Shown: positions 14,201 through 26,130 of the stretch, in pieces | Layout: each line of letters opens with the position of its first letter | Position numbering within the stretch: position 1 is the stretch's first letter | NCBI GenBank assembly: GCA_013396755.1 | Contig: VWZF01005184.1 | Span: 325,838 to 389,837 of the forward strand | Direction of reading: 5' to 3' | Source of the DNA: Sclerurus mexicanus | Taxonomy: Eukaryota; Chordata; Aves; Passeriformes; Furnariidae | Length of the DNA stretch: 64,000 bases | Translations under genes and position numbers: made by a program | The notes under the pieces: generated by a model | Seen by the model: the letters and a program-made list of their open reading frames with translations, nothing else | Database searches by the model: none | Told to the model about the DNA's origin: nothing

Positions 14201-15003
14201 GAGCTGCCAGTCTAAGACCCAGAGCTGAGCCACACGTGCAAGATCCTAATCCCAATCTCTGAAATCATGGACAGGCTCCTCTGTGGGTTAGAAGAGGTGA
14301 GACCCAAAGGAGAACAACTTCTGCAGCATCCACAAGAGCCAGTGCCAGGGCAGAATTCCCACCTCTCACCCCTCAACCCGCTGTTCACACAGTGCTGCAG
14401 CACAGCTTCAGCACTGCTGCTCTGTTGTGTCACTGCTCCTGCAGAACTTTTAATAAGTGAAGCCAGACACTTTAGTAATTCCAACTCATAAAACACATTG
14501 TACTCTTACAAATGATGTGAGAGCTATGCTGGCTTTGGTGCCGACCAACCTTCCTGTGGCTGAGCAAAAGCCCAGCTGATGTGGTATGCGGGGAGTCCTC
14601 TCTGCAGGAGAAAAGAAGTTTCTAACCCAGAACTACAAGATAATGGACTTCAAAGCTGTGGGGTTTATGCATGGAAAACCTGTCACTGTTGCAGGACTGA
14701 AACCTGCTTATCTTGGCCTTTCACATGGTGTAATTTGACAGGGCCCGTAGCACATCTAAAGGGAAGGAGATGGAAATGCATCTAACTGTACTGAATTTGT
14801 TTACTTATTTATTTTCAAATAGTGGCAGGAGTTACTCTCTTCAGCTCATGAGCAACCTCTATATAAGTGGATTAGTACATGGGGCACAGCAGGTGGATGG
14901 AAAGTAAAATCCTTTACAAGGCTTGCCCACACTGGTCAGAAATACATTTGTAAGCTGGAGAAATCATTACACTCCTGAGAGTCCTTGAGTAGGAAATGAG
15001 TTT

Positions 15004-15107
15004 ATCATTTGCTAGCAAATGATTTTGACCTTTCTAGCAAAGGTTAGAGGACAAAGATATATTAACTTGAGTTAATTTAAGTCAAGTGTAAAGTAACTAA
15101 GAGTTAC
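15004..15107. repeat. Cluster of four inverted repeats
   Basis: Four self-complementary segments sit within 104 bp. The first is a perfect 20-bp palindrome at 15004-15023 centred on GCTAGC. The second, at 15028-15044, has 6-bp arms (ACCTTT and AAAGGT) around a 5-base centre CTAGC. The third, at 15065-15087, is a 23-bp palindrome with one mismatched pair around a single central T. The fourth, at 15093-15107, has arms GTAACT and AGTTAC around three bases. All are read directly from the sequence. The first two share the string CTAGCAAA. No coding frame or known transposon explains the group. It could be a decayed inverted-repeat element, a set of paired protein-binding sites, or chance in AT-rich DNA. 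Confidence 0.8.
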
Positions 15108-16646
15108 ATGGCCTTGGGGAAGAGTCTGAAGTCTCAGTTGGTGAAGATGTTTCAGCATTTGGTGGAGTTTACTATTTTAAGAACAAAATTATCATCATAA
15201 ATTTCTGGGCTTTTACCTGGATGGGACTGTGATACAACTTAAATCTGAATAAAGTTTATTGCCCACTTTATCTGTCTCTTGATACCTTGATACCACAACA
15301 CTGACCCAGGCTGCCAGGGCTGTGTTGTCAGCCCCAACGCAGCTCATTTTGGCGATCACAGAGGCAGCCCTTGCACTCCACCATAGCCTTCATAGGGGCA
15401 GCTGTAATTCAGTTTATGCTGGGCCTGCACAGCAGCATCCACTAAGGTTCGTGAAGAACTCAGGTCCTCAGACAGCTGGATGAAGAATGTCAGACAGAAA
15501 TATTTGAAAGAATTCCTCACTTTCCCCTTGTAATCTGAGGCTTGTGACAATGAGCAGGAGCTCCTGCCGTGGCTGAGAACAGCCCTACAGCCTCTACCAT
15601 GTGGCTTGAACATGGGCTAAGGTTCTTTTAGGAAGGTTTCTGTTAGATCTTCAGCAAAGTCCATCACCCCAAAGTGCAGTCTGAAGAAGAGGAGGACTTT
15701 CACTGTTTTCTACCTCTCTCATTCACATTTCTGTATAAATCCAGTTTTTATTTTCTTTGCTTTTCTAATGTTAAAGATAAGTTTAAAAATAGATCAAGGA
15801 TTTGATACAAGTTAATTGCTGCTTTGCTTTTTATCTTAATGAAAAGAAGTATTTGTTAAAATCCAGACAAAACTGACTTTTTCTTTCCTGCTATAAAAAA
15901 GGTTCACACAGGACTAACTCATGATTTCCTGAGACTACAGACAACACAGAGAAAAAGAAAAATGCTTTAATAATAGTAGTAATATGCACAGTTTAAAACC
16001 ACTTTTTGATCTCTGTTATTCATGTTTTGTCTCAGAGTGAAACTGAAGCCCTGTTCACAAACTCACATGGAATCCCAAAGAACACATCCAGGAGTCCAAC
16101 CCTGTAGATGATGCTGCCCTTAACACCAATTATCAGTGCTCAAAGAATTTTCAGTAGTCAAATACCAGCTGAAGCACAAATCACGTCTCTTCTGAGTTTA
16201 CAGAGTGAAAACATCTCTATTTTCCTGTAACAAAGAACTTCTCCTCAGAAATGTGTTAAATCACAGTTTTAGTCTAAAGAAAACTCCAACTTGCATTCAG
16301 CGAAATACCAGTGGGAAAATAAAGAGTTTTCAGGAACTGCATTGAGATCTTGCCACACATTTCTCTGTTCTGGGCTACTTCAGCATTCAGCATTTTCTAG
16401 TGGCCCTTACTGTTCCTCTAACCATCTGAAAATCGAGGTCAGGTGGTCTATCGGAAGAGTGAGCTCTGATGTTCCCAAGGCCCCAATTTTCACCTTTTTT
16501 GAAAGTATTATGAACGGGCAAAAAAAATGTCACATCTTTTCCCTGTGATCTCTGCAGCAGCTGCAATAATCACATCCACCTCAAAAGCTTCCTCCAATGG
16601 CTTTCACCTTCTCTCAGAAACCATGAGCCTTAACCTATCTCGATGT
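15108..16646. other. Non-coding stretch, no gene recognised
   Basis: This AT-rich sequence lies between the inverted-repeat cluster and the first minus-strand CR1 copy. No gene, RNA or transposon is recognisable. The frame at 15356-15613 on the minus strand (85 codons) has no family resemblance and no supporting context. Confidence 0.55.
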
Positions 16647-16914
16647 TCATAGAATGACAGGATTATAGAACTGGCCTGGGTGGGAAGGGACCTTAAAGAT
16701 CATAACGTTACAACCCCTTGCCATGGACAGGGACACATCCCACTATCCCAGACCTGCCCAATCTGACCTTGAACACTTCTAGGGATGGGGCAGCCACAGC
16801 TTCTCTGGGCAACCTGTGCCAGGGCCTCACCACCCTCACAGGGAAGAATTTCTTCCTAATATCTAATCCAAACTTGCCCTCTTTCAGTTTGAAGCCATTC
16901 CCCCTTGTCCTGTC
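16647..16914 (-). mobile_element. CR1 retrotransposon 3' end, 5'-truncated
   Basis: The plus strand opens with TCATAGAATGACAGGATTATAG, the reversed CR1 tail. It continues with GGGAAGGGACCTTAAAGATC, CCCCTTGCCATGGACAGGGAC and GGGATGGGGCAGCCACAGC, and ends near CCCCTTGTCCTGTC. Read on the minus strand, this is the end of CR1 ORF2 followed by the 3' untranslated region. The translated tail keeps the family pattern DIRKKFF, then VRVV, then AAPSLEVFK. The normal ORF2 stop is lost: where the copy at 21573 ends SNLG and a TAG stop, this copy reads SGIVG and continues. The upstream reverse-transcriptase part is absent, as is usual for CR1. It is the same subfamily type as the copy at 21573 and appears somewhat more decayed. 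Confidence 0.95.
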
Positions 16915-17978
16915 AAAAGGAGCTGCTTTAGAGCACTGAGCAGCTCCCCTGCTCCTGGCAGGATGGACATCACAAAGAACAACGAAAGACAGAGGCTGAG
17001 ATCACTTTTTTAAAGACAGAAGGAAGACAGGAGTCGTGTAGTTCAGCTACAGCACAAAAGATCACAAAACTAACAACCTGCCAGGAATTAGGAATGCTGT
17101 GCTCTAGCTGGGAGCATCCCTTCCTTCCCTCCAAAGCAACAGCCTTTCTGACTTGCCCTCCCTTCTGAACAGCCATCGGGATTCACAGCCGGGATGCTCT
17201 TTCTGGCTTGGTCATAACGACCCTGAGACTCACTGAATTCCTGCAGCTCGCACTCCAGAGGAGCTGAGCTGCCCTCTCCTGGGAGCAGGGCAGGCAGCAG
17301 GGCAGCCTCCCACAGCCAAGCGCATCATTAGCAGGTGGGGAAAGCCGGTGGAATGGGAAATCAGTGCACCTGGCAGCCTCCTCCAGATGGACTGCCCAGC
17401 TTTTCCATTTACAGTTTCACTGAAATTGGACTTTGTGGTTAGGATTCAACTTAAGCAGCAGTCCTTCTGCAGGCTTCAGATATGGTCGGTTTACACCAGT
17501 TTCTTCACAGGTTTTTGCAGGCAGGGACGTAGGTGGGTTGTTAGATTAAATCAATAGGGCAAAGATTAAGTAAATGCTGTGTCAGAACAAGAGCTTACAG
17601 AGGAGTTTAATGGGACTGACATAACATAGCCTGAACAGGTACCCGGTGCTGTACATGGCAGAACCACGTGTGCACTTGGGATTTTCCCAAATCTCCTGTT
17701 AATTTACTAAAACCAGAAAGGGTCTCAGGCCTATGAGTGATGAAGGGAAGGAAATCAGCCTCCACCTGTAACCCAAAACACAGTGAAAACCTAAGCTCAT
17801 CGAAAACAAAAAGTTTTCATTGTTACATGTTTTTATTATACCAGACTTGAAATGAGGGACTGGGAGCTGGGGGACAGATATGTGACAATATCATACAACT
17901 TTAGCAGCATCAGCCAGCCCTTCTAGGTCCCTGCTCCCCATTTGGGAGACACTAGTGTAGACAAAACTGAGGAGTTGG

Positions 17979-18010
17979 ATATATCTATATCTGTATCTAT
18001 ATCCATATCT
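17979..18010. repeat. ATATCT-type hexamer microsatellite
   Basis: About five imperfect units of a six-base repeat (ATATCT, with TGTATCT and TCCATATCT variants) lie in tandem, followed directly by an A/T-rich segment. It is a simple sequence repeat and may be length-variable. Confidence 0.85.
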
Positions 18011-18702
18011 AGAAAAATATTATTTTTAATATGCATATATGACAGGTTTTAAGTAGTTCTAGTGGTAAAAAGCTGGAATTTCCAGGAACATTTCTCCACT
18101 AAGTTGGTGGCAGAAATCACAAGGTGGATGATTTCTGCAATTTAAAGAGTGGGAAATTGCAGCCAGTATGCTAATTAGGAAGAGTTCTAGGAAAAACTTC
18201 TAAGGAAAAGTCCACCAGGAATAAGATGGGTATATGCTTTTAAGATTATTAAAAAAAATATTTAAATTGCCTACCATAGCCCTAGATGATTGTTTCTTTG
18301 GGGGATTTTTTGTTTTGTTTTAAAAGAAAGTTACATTTCTCTAATAATTTCTTCTTCTGCAGGCACTTGGGATAAGGTTGATCAGGTGAGTCATTTCATG
18401 AATATTCCTGCATCCATATGGCATGTACAGGAAATACATTAGAATTAATATTTCTTTACATGGTTATTTATTTAAGTAACCCTCCCTTCAAAGTGCTGCT
18501 GCTGCTCTCTTAACATAATAATCCTGATAAATTACTCTTTTCTTCAATGCCCCATAAGCAAGGAACATAAAGACTCAGTGCTGCTATGTTAAGACCCGTT
18601 ACTCTGGCTCATTCCAAAGAAAACACAATATATTTAAGCACATTTTCCCCAACAACAGATGCCTCTCTACATTTTAGAAGCTGCAGATGCCATTTGTAAG
18701 AA

Positions 18703-18713
18703 GGGGGGGGGGG
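18703..18713 (+). repeat. Homopolymer run of 11 G
   Basis: An uninterrupted run of 11 G on the plus strand, within otherwise AT-rich sequence. Such runs mutate in length readily and are prone to sequencing error, so the exact count is uncertain. Confidence 0.9.
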
Positions 18714-21572
18714 AATTTCAGCCTTCACTTGCAATTATTAAAAATTCATTGCTGTGCTGAAGGACTGGAAAGGGTGTGCTGGTGCACCAGGGTGAGGTTT
18801 CACCTGCATGTGGGTGTGTTCTGCTGCCAGGCAAGCTCAGCTCTGTGAACACTCATCTCCACTGACTGACTTCCCTCCTTCCCCTGCAAACACCAGAGCC
18901 CAAACCAACAGCTCTTGCCACCAGCACGGAGCAGCCCCTGTGCCCCTGGAGTGCTGCACACCCTGGGCAGGGCAGTGCACAGCAGAGCCACGGCTTCCTG
19001 TCATGCCAACGCCACTACTCCTCTGCTGCTGTAGTATATGTGGAATGTGACTGAAGCAACAGGGGGATGTTGCACCTCAGTTTTTCAACTCTCTGTTGGC
19101 CTCACCACAAAACTCCTGAGGTCTCTGACCAGGGTAAGACAGTGACAAGTCTCAGGACCTTTCATGTTTGCTATTCCACACTCTTCACTCCAAACAAACA
19201 TAGCGTTTTCAGTCAAAGCAGCCCTGGCACTTTCCAATAGAGCAGGAACATAATGCAAGACCCTCCTCATCACCAGCTTGGCTTAACCCAGCAGTTTGGC
19301 ATTCCCAGCAGCTTTCATTCCCTTGGGGATGCTCTGCTCCCTGTGTCACACTTAGACATGCAGCACTCAGCATTTTGACTAATACACAGGGATGGGACCT
19401 GTGTATTACCTTTGGTGAAGTCCTGAGCACAAACACCTCCAGTTCTTCCTCCTTCCCTTATGAGCACAACCGTTCATGGTTCATCAGCAAAGGCAGGGCA
19501 AAAGGAGGCTGGTGTAGGGCTCATGAAGTAATAACTACAACTTGCTAGTAAGGACACATATCTTATTTACAAGCACTGGAACACCCAAATAATAATAAGC
19601 ATAAAGACATTCCCTGTTCCATTTGTATTGCAAGCACTGGCGTATAAAATACTCAGGCCTCCTTTGAAAGAGTCTTCTGGCAAAAAGAAGTGACCCAACC
19701 TAGGATTGTTCTATTCAAGAGCGATGAAGCAGTGAAAAGGCAACATTTTCCTTTCTCTTGTCATTTTGAAGTCTGTTTACTCGCAACCTTAAAAGGAAGT
19801 GAATTACCTCCAGGAGAAAAAAAAAAATAGAAAGAGAAGGATGACTGCCTGGTCTCCATAGAACACCTCCATACTGACAGATGTTCCGCTTACAGAAACA
19901 AGTATAAGAGCCCTTGGATGGCATCTTTCATTCTGTGAATTGCCCAATTACTTCAGAAAGATGTTGTGGCATTGTTGAATGCTGATAGAAACTCATTGAT
20001 CTGTTCACAGGCTTACCAGTACACAAAGGATGGAAAACACTCCTGGCTCTGAGTTTCTATAATGTGCCTTATTGATTCTTTGAAATGCCAAATTCTGCAC
20101 TTATTTACACACATGCTGCACTTTAAAGCCCCCATGCACAGAAAATGCCCTGCCCAATTTTTTTCTTCTTACTGAAACAGTTTGTATGAAAAATTAAATC
20201 AGCTGTAAGTAATAGACATGGATTTTTGCTTATGTTTACAATGCAGTTTTACCCAGAGAGAACTAAATGTGGATTTGTACAACAGAGTGATTTTTCAGCT
20301 CAGACTAGCATAGGTTTAATAAACTTGTTCAGACCTGTCTTAAGAATGTTGGACTCCATGAGGTTTATTGATTGGTTTGCCTGCCCAGGGCTCCAGAGCT
20401 TCTCCTTACCTGCATAGTCTGTCCATACAGGACACAGAGGAATCAGTGATCTTGATGTTCCCAGACATGCAGTGTACAATCACTACACTCACATACATAC
20501 ACACACAGAGAAATTATTTGAACTTACACAAAAGCCACTTTTCCTGTAAAAGCCTGGGGTAACAGGAGTCAAGAAAACACTCAGTTGCCACAAAAAAACT
20601 TATCACTCACTTTTAGGGCTCTTTCAAGCTACTTTAATGCTCTGCAAAGCTTATTGCACCTAACACTGCAGCTGATCGGTAGGATTCCAAGGTCTCGTTC
20701 TGGTCTTTTCACTGAGGCAATTGCTAGTCAGAAAGATTTTGTTCTCCAGCACATGCCTGTTCTCTTCACACTCAAAGTTTTCACTGACATTACTTCAATC
20801 TCAAAGTGTGATTTTTTTTTTCCCAACGCAGTTCTGCTGGTACTGTTTACCAGTTTCCTGCTACTTGTCTTAGGAACAAGATTACTCAGAGCTAGTAAAG
20901 AACTGATTTTTTTCTAAGAACTTTACTTATTTAACCATTATTCCAAAGCAGAATAATGTCTTTTCATCTACAGAAGACATAAAATAATTGTGTTCATCAG
21001 GCTCAGTAAGACACTTCTCTGAAAAACCACAGGAAACAGATCTGACTAGGAACATATCATTTTCCATAGCTGGCTTTGGAACAGATCAAGATTTGCCCCA
21101 TACTAATTTTTATCAAATTAATAGGTATCACAGCCTGCACAGTAGCTCCCTGAGCAGAAAGTTGCCCAATGGGCCACATTTGCTCTCATTACATCTGCAA
21201 CAGGCTGTGCAGAAAGTAAGGCAGGAAGCAGGCACGACATTCTAGTGGTTTTATTCCAATGTCTCCGTGGGCTCTCGGCAAAACAAAGAGTACTCTGCAA
21301 CACAGAGCAGGTACTGCTCTCTACAGGGTAAAGACTGTGGTTTCGCCTGTCTTTCTCCAAGGTGGAGAATCCTCGGACATGTAGGTCGCTTGCTCCAACC
21401 CTTGTGGAGCTTACACTTCTGGGTGTTGCCTCTGCATCTCCTCCTTCCAAGCACACAGTGCTCAGTGTTCCCCACAGGACTGTGAGCAACCCACAAACTT
21501 CCAGAAGGCAGGAGTGCAGGCACCAGTTCTCCTGAGCAACTAAGGGGAAAGATAATCAACAGGAGATGGGTA

Positions 21573-21862
21573 ATCACAGAATGGTTTGGGTTGGTATGGA
21601 CCTCAAAGACCATCTCGTTCCAACCCCCTGCCATGGGCAGGGACACCTTCCACTAGCCCAGGTTGCTCCAAGCCCTGTCCAACCTGGCCTTGAACACTTC
21701 CAGGGATGGGGCAGCCACAGCTCCTCTGGGCAACCTGTGCCAGTGCCTTACCACTCTCACAGGGAAGAATTTTTTTCTAATATCTAATCCAAACCTGCCC
21801 TCTTTCAGTTTGCAGCCATTCCCCCTTGTCCTGTCACTCCACGCTCTTGTAGTGAAATCATC
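21573..21862 (-). mobile_element. CR1 retrotransposon 3' end, best preserved copy
   Basis: The plus strand begins ATCACAGAATGGTTTGGGTTGG, the reversed CR1 terminus. It runs through CCAACCCCCTGCCATGGGC, CCTTGAACACTTCCAGGG and GGGCAACCTGTGCCAGTGCC to CCCCCTTGTCCTGTCACTCC. It is the most consensus-like CR1 copy in the window, with an intact ORF2 end and stop followed by a 3' untranslated region of about 80 bp. The 5' break lies near 21862; beyond it I see no CR1 match. It shares orientation and type with the copy 4.9 kb to the left, but the sequences between them differ, so I read two separate insertions rather than a segmental duplication. Confidence 0.96.
21653..21860 (-). pseudogene. CR1 ORF2 C-terminal remnant
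   Basis: This is the last 65-70 codons of the CR1 ORF2 protein, which in a full element carries an endonuclease and a reverse transcriptase. Only the tail beyond the polymerase remains. The recognisable string runs [20 protein letters not shown], then [17 protein letters not shown], then [13 protein letters not shown], and closes SNLG with a TAG stop at 21653-21655. The open frame continues upstream on the minus strand to 22093, giving 146 codons. The first 75 or so do not look like CR1, and the ATG there is probably accidental. Without the catalytic domains this fragment cannot be active. It is part of the element at 21573-21862. Confidence 0.9.
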
Positions 21863-24800
21863 TCTGGGGTTTGCTGAAGAGGAACAGAACAGAGGGGGTA
21901 AAGGGGAGAAAACCACCCCAAGTCCTAAAGGCCACCTCCCTCCTGCACACATCAAGAGGCGAAGATTTGTTCCCCAATGACCAGAGAAGCAAACACTCAT
22001 CCCATATATCTGTGTCTGAACCAGAAGAAGCAGGTTAATGTGCAACTGATTCATAAGCCATGTGCTGGCCCTCTCCCCAGGGATGTATTTCACCCTGGAG
22101 TTTAATTAAACTCTCCTCCTTAAGTAAACAGTATTTTCATAAGAAATTCTGAGGACAATTTATTATTCCCAGTTGATTTTCTTCCGTTATTGTATGCAGT
22201 CATTTCTTATTTCTATCACACCTTTTGTATATTCCATACAGCAAAGCTAAGTTCCATACCATTAGCATGCTGTAGCTGCACAGGCTCCTTCCGAAAATTT
22301 ACACTCCCAGGCTAATCCCAGTGAAGTATAGAAAATAAAGATCCATTTTGCCACATCTGAACTAGACTGAGTTTAATTCCATCCAACACATTCAAATGAC
22401 AGGCTGGTAAACACAAGATTCTGTAAGGTCCTGAGCTGAATTACAGCCAGTACTAGAGCAGTGGACTGGAGATGTCAATTGTGGAATATCCTCCTAATGT
22501 TTATTAACTTCTCTGTCAATGAGAATCACTGCTCTGACAACAGACTGGCTGGTGAAAAATCATTGTCCATCTGCTCCCAGCTCACATCCAAGGGTAAAGG
22601 ACTTGCTTTCTTTGCTGAAGTGTAAAATGTCATTTGAGTTTAAAAAGCACGAGAAATGCCTCTGCTATCACACACAGTGAGCCACGGAGCTCAGGCTGTT
22701 TTACAGGGCCACTGCCACGGCATAGAAGGAAAAATTTGCCATTTAAGAACTTCAAAATCTCCCACTCCAGAGCCCGGGCTGAGGCTGCTGGAGCCGAACA
22801 AAGGTCAGCTTCTTTCAGTGTTATGTCAGCGCACCAGGTGCTGCCACAGCCACTCTGAAACACTCCCCATCTCCCAAACTGCCTTCAAAGCACTGGTTCA
22901 GCCAGTGGCACGTGCTTTGTCTTGCCAGTACATTAAGAAGATGCTGTTTCAGCATCCCCACAGTGCTCTTTGAAACACTGCGCAAAAACCACACGGTGGC
23001 CAGAAATGAGTCATTAAGGACTCCAACTTCTGATGTTCGTGTTATCATGTACAAATGAGTTAACCAATACCCTCCTGACAGAAATCACTACTGAGAAGCC
23101 TGGTACAAGTCTAAATAATTGACTGGATCCAGAGTTCAGAAAATTAATAAATTAAATGTATGCTGCACTATCTGCAAACCTTCAGGCTCGAGAACTAGAC
23201 AGGTTGCATCAGGTACACCAATAGGATAATACTAATTAGATAATAAAACTACAGTGTAAAAAAAATGATGCCTAGATACAAAAATACAATGGGTGTTGGA
23301 TGTTTTCTCTATGGGGAGAACACAGGCATGTGCATTATTCTGGAGAGAAGTAAGGAATGACTTGTCTAATTGAAACTACGGGGGTGTAGAGGGAAGGGGG
23401 CAGGAAAGACAGACGGTAATTATGTGAGCTGGAAAGTGGCCAGGACACCGGGGTTAGCAGCTACACACTTTCTGAAAGCATCACGAGATCTTATGTGATT
23501 ACAACCCATCAAGAACCTAGCTCTAATTCTTATCCAAGCTACATTTGGCAGCAGAGCAAGGCAGCAGTCCAAGACACTGCCTTTGTTTGGGCTGAAGGAC
23601 AGAAGTCATCTATAGTCCTGCATCCCTATCCTTTACTGCCAACTTCTTTTGGAGGTTTCTCATTGAACACTAGCAAGGCCTTGGAGGCTGAGTCTCCAGT
23701 GAGATACCACGTTGTTGGAGCTGCAAACCCTTGGCAACCCTCCCCTCAAGCAGGACTTGCCATAAACAGCTGTGGAAGGGTTCATGAGCATGGCCTGAGC
23801 AGCCAAAGCTCTGCAAGCAGCACTGCAGAGGGTGCAGGCCAGTCATCTCTGCCACTGGTATCCCACCACATTCCCACATTTGCAGGTGCCCTTGTGCAGC
23901 CTTCTCCAAACAACGTACACACATTAACACTTCTGGGGACCAACAGCACCTCCACGGCTGCAAACAGGCAAAAATTCTCTCCCTCAAACCTTAAAGAGCC
24001 ATGTCCCATTTCATCAGATCTACCACAGCTGCAAGAATCCTTTTGATTACAGAGATGATGCTACTCCCAAGGTAGGGTGCTTGTTTCTGCTTCTCATGCT
24101 CTTATAACAAATTATTCCCCCAAGTTCTATTTGGAAAGGGCATGGCTCTCAGTTACACTTACAGCACTTTATTGTAAGTAGCCAGGATACCGTTAGTGTT
24201 AGAATTGCAAGAGCCTATGACAAGAGCTAAAATGAAATGCCAATACCATGATTTGCTGTTTACAATATAGGGCATGGTATTTCCAGACATGATACGGAAG
24301 TAGCATAAATGCTTAAGTGTATTAAATGTGCCATAAACATCTAAATTGCTGTTGATATTTTTTAAAGGATCAAAGAGATTAAAGTAAATATCATTCCACT
24401 TAATTGGGAACAATTGCAGAATGTTTGCCAGAATCCCCAGAGACCACCTAGATACACAGCCCCAGCTAACAAGTGCTGCAGGGATGAACCAAGGAACACT
24501 TTGCCCAGCAAAGAGCCTTCTCATTACATCCCAGGACATACAGGATACACATTTATCAACAATCAGAAGAGGTGCAGGCTTAGATGTCAAAATATAACAA
24601 CTGTTTGAGGTCACTCTCATAGCATTTGAGCCGTCTTTGTGTTTTCCCCCCAGTACAAACCATTAGCTTTAACTGTGTATATGAATATGAGGATGTGGAT
24701 ATGGAGTGATGGGGAGCTTTAAGTGTGTACTTCCTCAATCAATAGTTATTAGCATATTTGTTTCCCTTTCTGCTTCAAAATCATTTCTCCCTTATAAGAT

Positions 24801-25917
24801 CAGATTCACTTTAGAACACTAAGATAAAAAAAATATTTTTATCTACAGTTACAGTATTCTAAGCTTAAACCTTCCCAGCTGCTACTCCTTTATAATCTTT
24901 CCAAACTTCAGCCTTATGCATCATCCACAGAAATCATTTTATAATAGGTAACGCTACAGAAACATCAAAGCTACCATGGAAAAGGCTCTTTGGGCAGCCC
25001 CCAAAGCCCAGTGGTTTGAAGCAGAACACAATTTCATAAAGCCTTGGTCAGCAGATTGGTTTTGCCACTGTCAGTACCAGAGGTACCAACAAGGACTAAG
25101 GTTCACCTGGCCAACCAAATGGCCCCAAAAAGCCCACTGAGGAAAAGGATCCAGACCCCACCATGAGGGATGCCCATTTTGCAGTGTTTTGTGTCCTGAG
25201 TGTAGACTTAGTGACACTTCATTTGGAAAATTAAACTCCAGGTCAGTATACAGAAGAAGCAAGCATTTCAGGGTACTGCACTGGATTTCCCATGAAGGAA
25301 GAGTACAAGTTCTGTTATTCAGCACTTCAGGAAGTGTCTGCCCTTGAAAGTGCTGTTGAGAGAATGCCAATATTCAGGACAATCCAAATTCTGGGACATT
25401 TTTGGCCCCACAAAATATTAAGGAGGAGAAAAAATAAATTGAAAGGCAAGCACATTCTCTTCTTAATAAAAATTTTCTTATCTCTTCTCTATAAATTCTT
25501 GCTCTCAGGGTTTTACATCTTGGTCATTTTTAAAATCACATCAGGCACCAAACTGCTACAACAAACCTCCAGGCAGTTATTATTCGACAATGGACTTAAA
25601 ATTAATGTAGCAATTTTTAGCTACCTCCAAGCAAAACAAAAACACATTTCCTAAAATTTCCAGCTTTAAAAAAAATAAAAACAATGTCTGTTTTCTTTAG
25701 GAAGCAGCAGAAAGGCAGCATAGAAGTTGCACTGTGAGGGGAAAAAAAAATCAACATACAGATGACAACTTTTTGTAATGCTTCTCACTGGCTGCAGTGC
25801 TTTTCAGTTGTCTGAATCCCACTTTTGTAGGTCCAGAAGCAATGACACCTCTACCAAGTGCAGCAGCCAGAAAGAACAGGATTGCATGTGGCCTTCCAAA
25901 AATGCCAAAGAAACCAG
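21863..25917. other. Non-coding stretch; longest open frame in window
   Basis: No recognised gene is present. The longest open frame of the window lies here (23495-24046, + strand, 183 codons). It is rich in Ser, Pro, Ala and Gln, has no motif I know, and overlaps minus-strand frames. A second frame at 24159-24620 on the minus strand (153 codons) is also unrecognised. A perfect 16-bp palindrome containing TTAATTAA lies at 22098-22113. The rest is ordinary AT-rich sequence. Confidence 0.55.
22098..22113. repeat. 16-bp perfect palindrome
   Basis: GAGTTTAATTAAACTC is identical to its reverse complement and centres on TTAATTAA. One mismatched pair follows on each side, after which GG and CC pair again. 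It could be a paired homeodomain-type site, since TAATTA is the core such factors bind, but a palindrome of this size can arise by chance in 64 kb. Confidence 0.85.
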
Positions 25918-26130
25918 TCACAGAATGATAGAACAACCTGAGCTGGAAGGGTCCATCAAAGTCCAACTTCTGGCCCTGCCCAGGACAGCCCCAAAAATCC
26001 CACTATATGCCTGAGAGCACTGTCCAAATGCTTATTCAATGCTGGCAGTCTTGGTGCTTGTAACCACTTTCCTGGGAATCTTGTTCCAGTGCCTGACCAT
26101 CCTCTGGGTGAAAAATCTCCTCCTAACAGA
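25918..26130 (-). mobile_element. CR1 retrotransposon 3' end, different subfamily
   Basis: The plus strand begins TCACAGAATGATAGAACAACC. It continues with GAGCTGGAAGGGTCCATC, CCAACTTCTGGCCCTGCCC, GGACAGCCCC and GCCTGAGAGCACTGTCCAA, and ends CCATCCTCTGGGTGAAAAATC then TCCTCCTAACAGA. This is a reversed CR1 end, but the untranslated region with the TGGCCCTGCCCAGGACA segment marks a different subfamily from the copies at 16647 and 21573. Only about 210 bp remain; the ORF2 tail is short and shows no useful frame. The lack of further match past 26130 marks the 5' truncation. Confidence 0.93.

Larger units (their letters stand above)
5242..15003. other. Long non-coding stretch, no gene recognised
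   Basis: No gene or recognisable transposon is visible in these 9.8 kb. It is AT-rich with scattered simple sequence: A-rich, C-poor tracts at about 6625-6700 and 8926-8972, a TA-rich tract at about 8208-8264, a G/T-rich tract at about 9505-9560 and a run of 14 A at 9609-9622. Open frames are short (up to 127 codons), occur on both strands, and resemble nothing known. I cannot tell whether the stretch is intergenic or lies within a large intron. Confidence 0.6.
16915..21572. other. Non-coding stretch with simple repeats
   Basis: There is no recognisable gene between the two related CR1 copies. The interval contains a hexamer repeat at 17979-18010 and a run of 11 G at 18703-18713, listed separately. 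The frame at 20585-20917 on the plus strand (110 codons) ends in a hydrophobic stretch but has no family resemblance and no context supporting a gene. Confidence 0.55.

Noticed and set aside
16718..16939. Plus-strand frame over the CR1 copy (and a similar one at 21663-21980)
   Set aside because: Both are antisense readings of the CR1 ORF2 tail and untranslated region, not genes.
23379..23403. G-rich segment as a G-quadruplex
   Set aside because: Only three separate runs of three or more G lie close together; a canonical quadruplex needs four.
23495..24046. 183-codon plus-strand frame, the longest in the window
   Set aside because: No recognised domain, low-complexity Ser/Pro/Gln composition, overlapping frames on the other strand, and a length close to what chance gives in 64 kb. 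Kept as a note for a transcript check.
24159..24620. 153-codon minus-strand frame with hydrophobic stretches
   Set aside because: No family resemblance, no neighbouring gene structure, and AT-rich sequence naturally encodes hydrophobic and Asn/Ile/Phe-rich strings.
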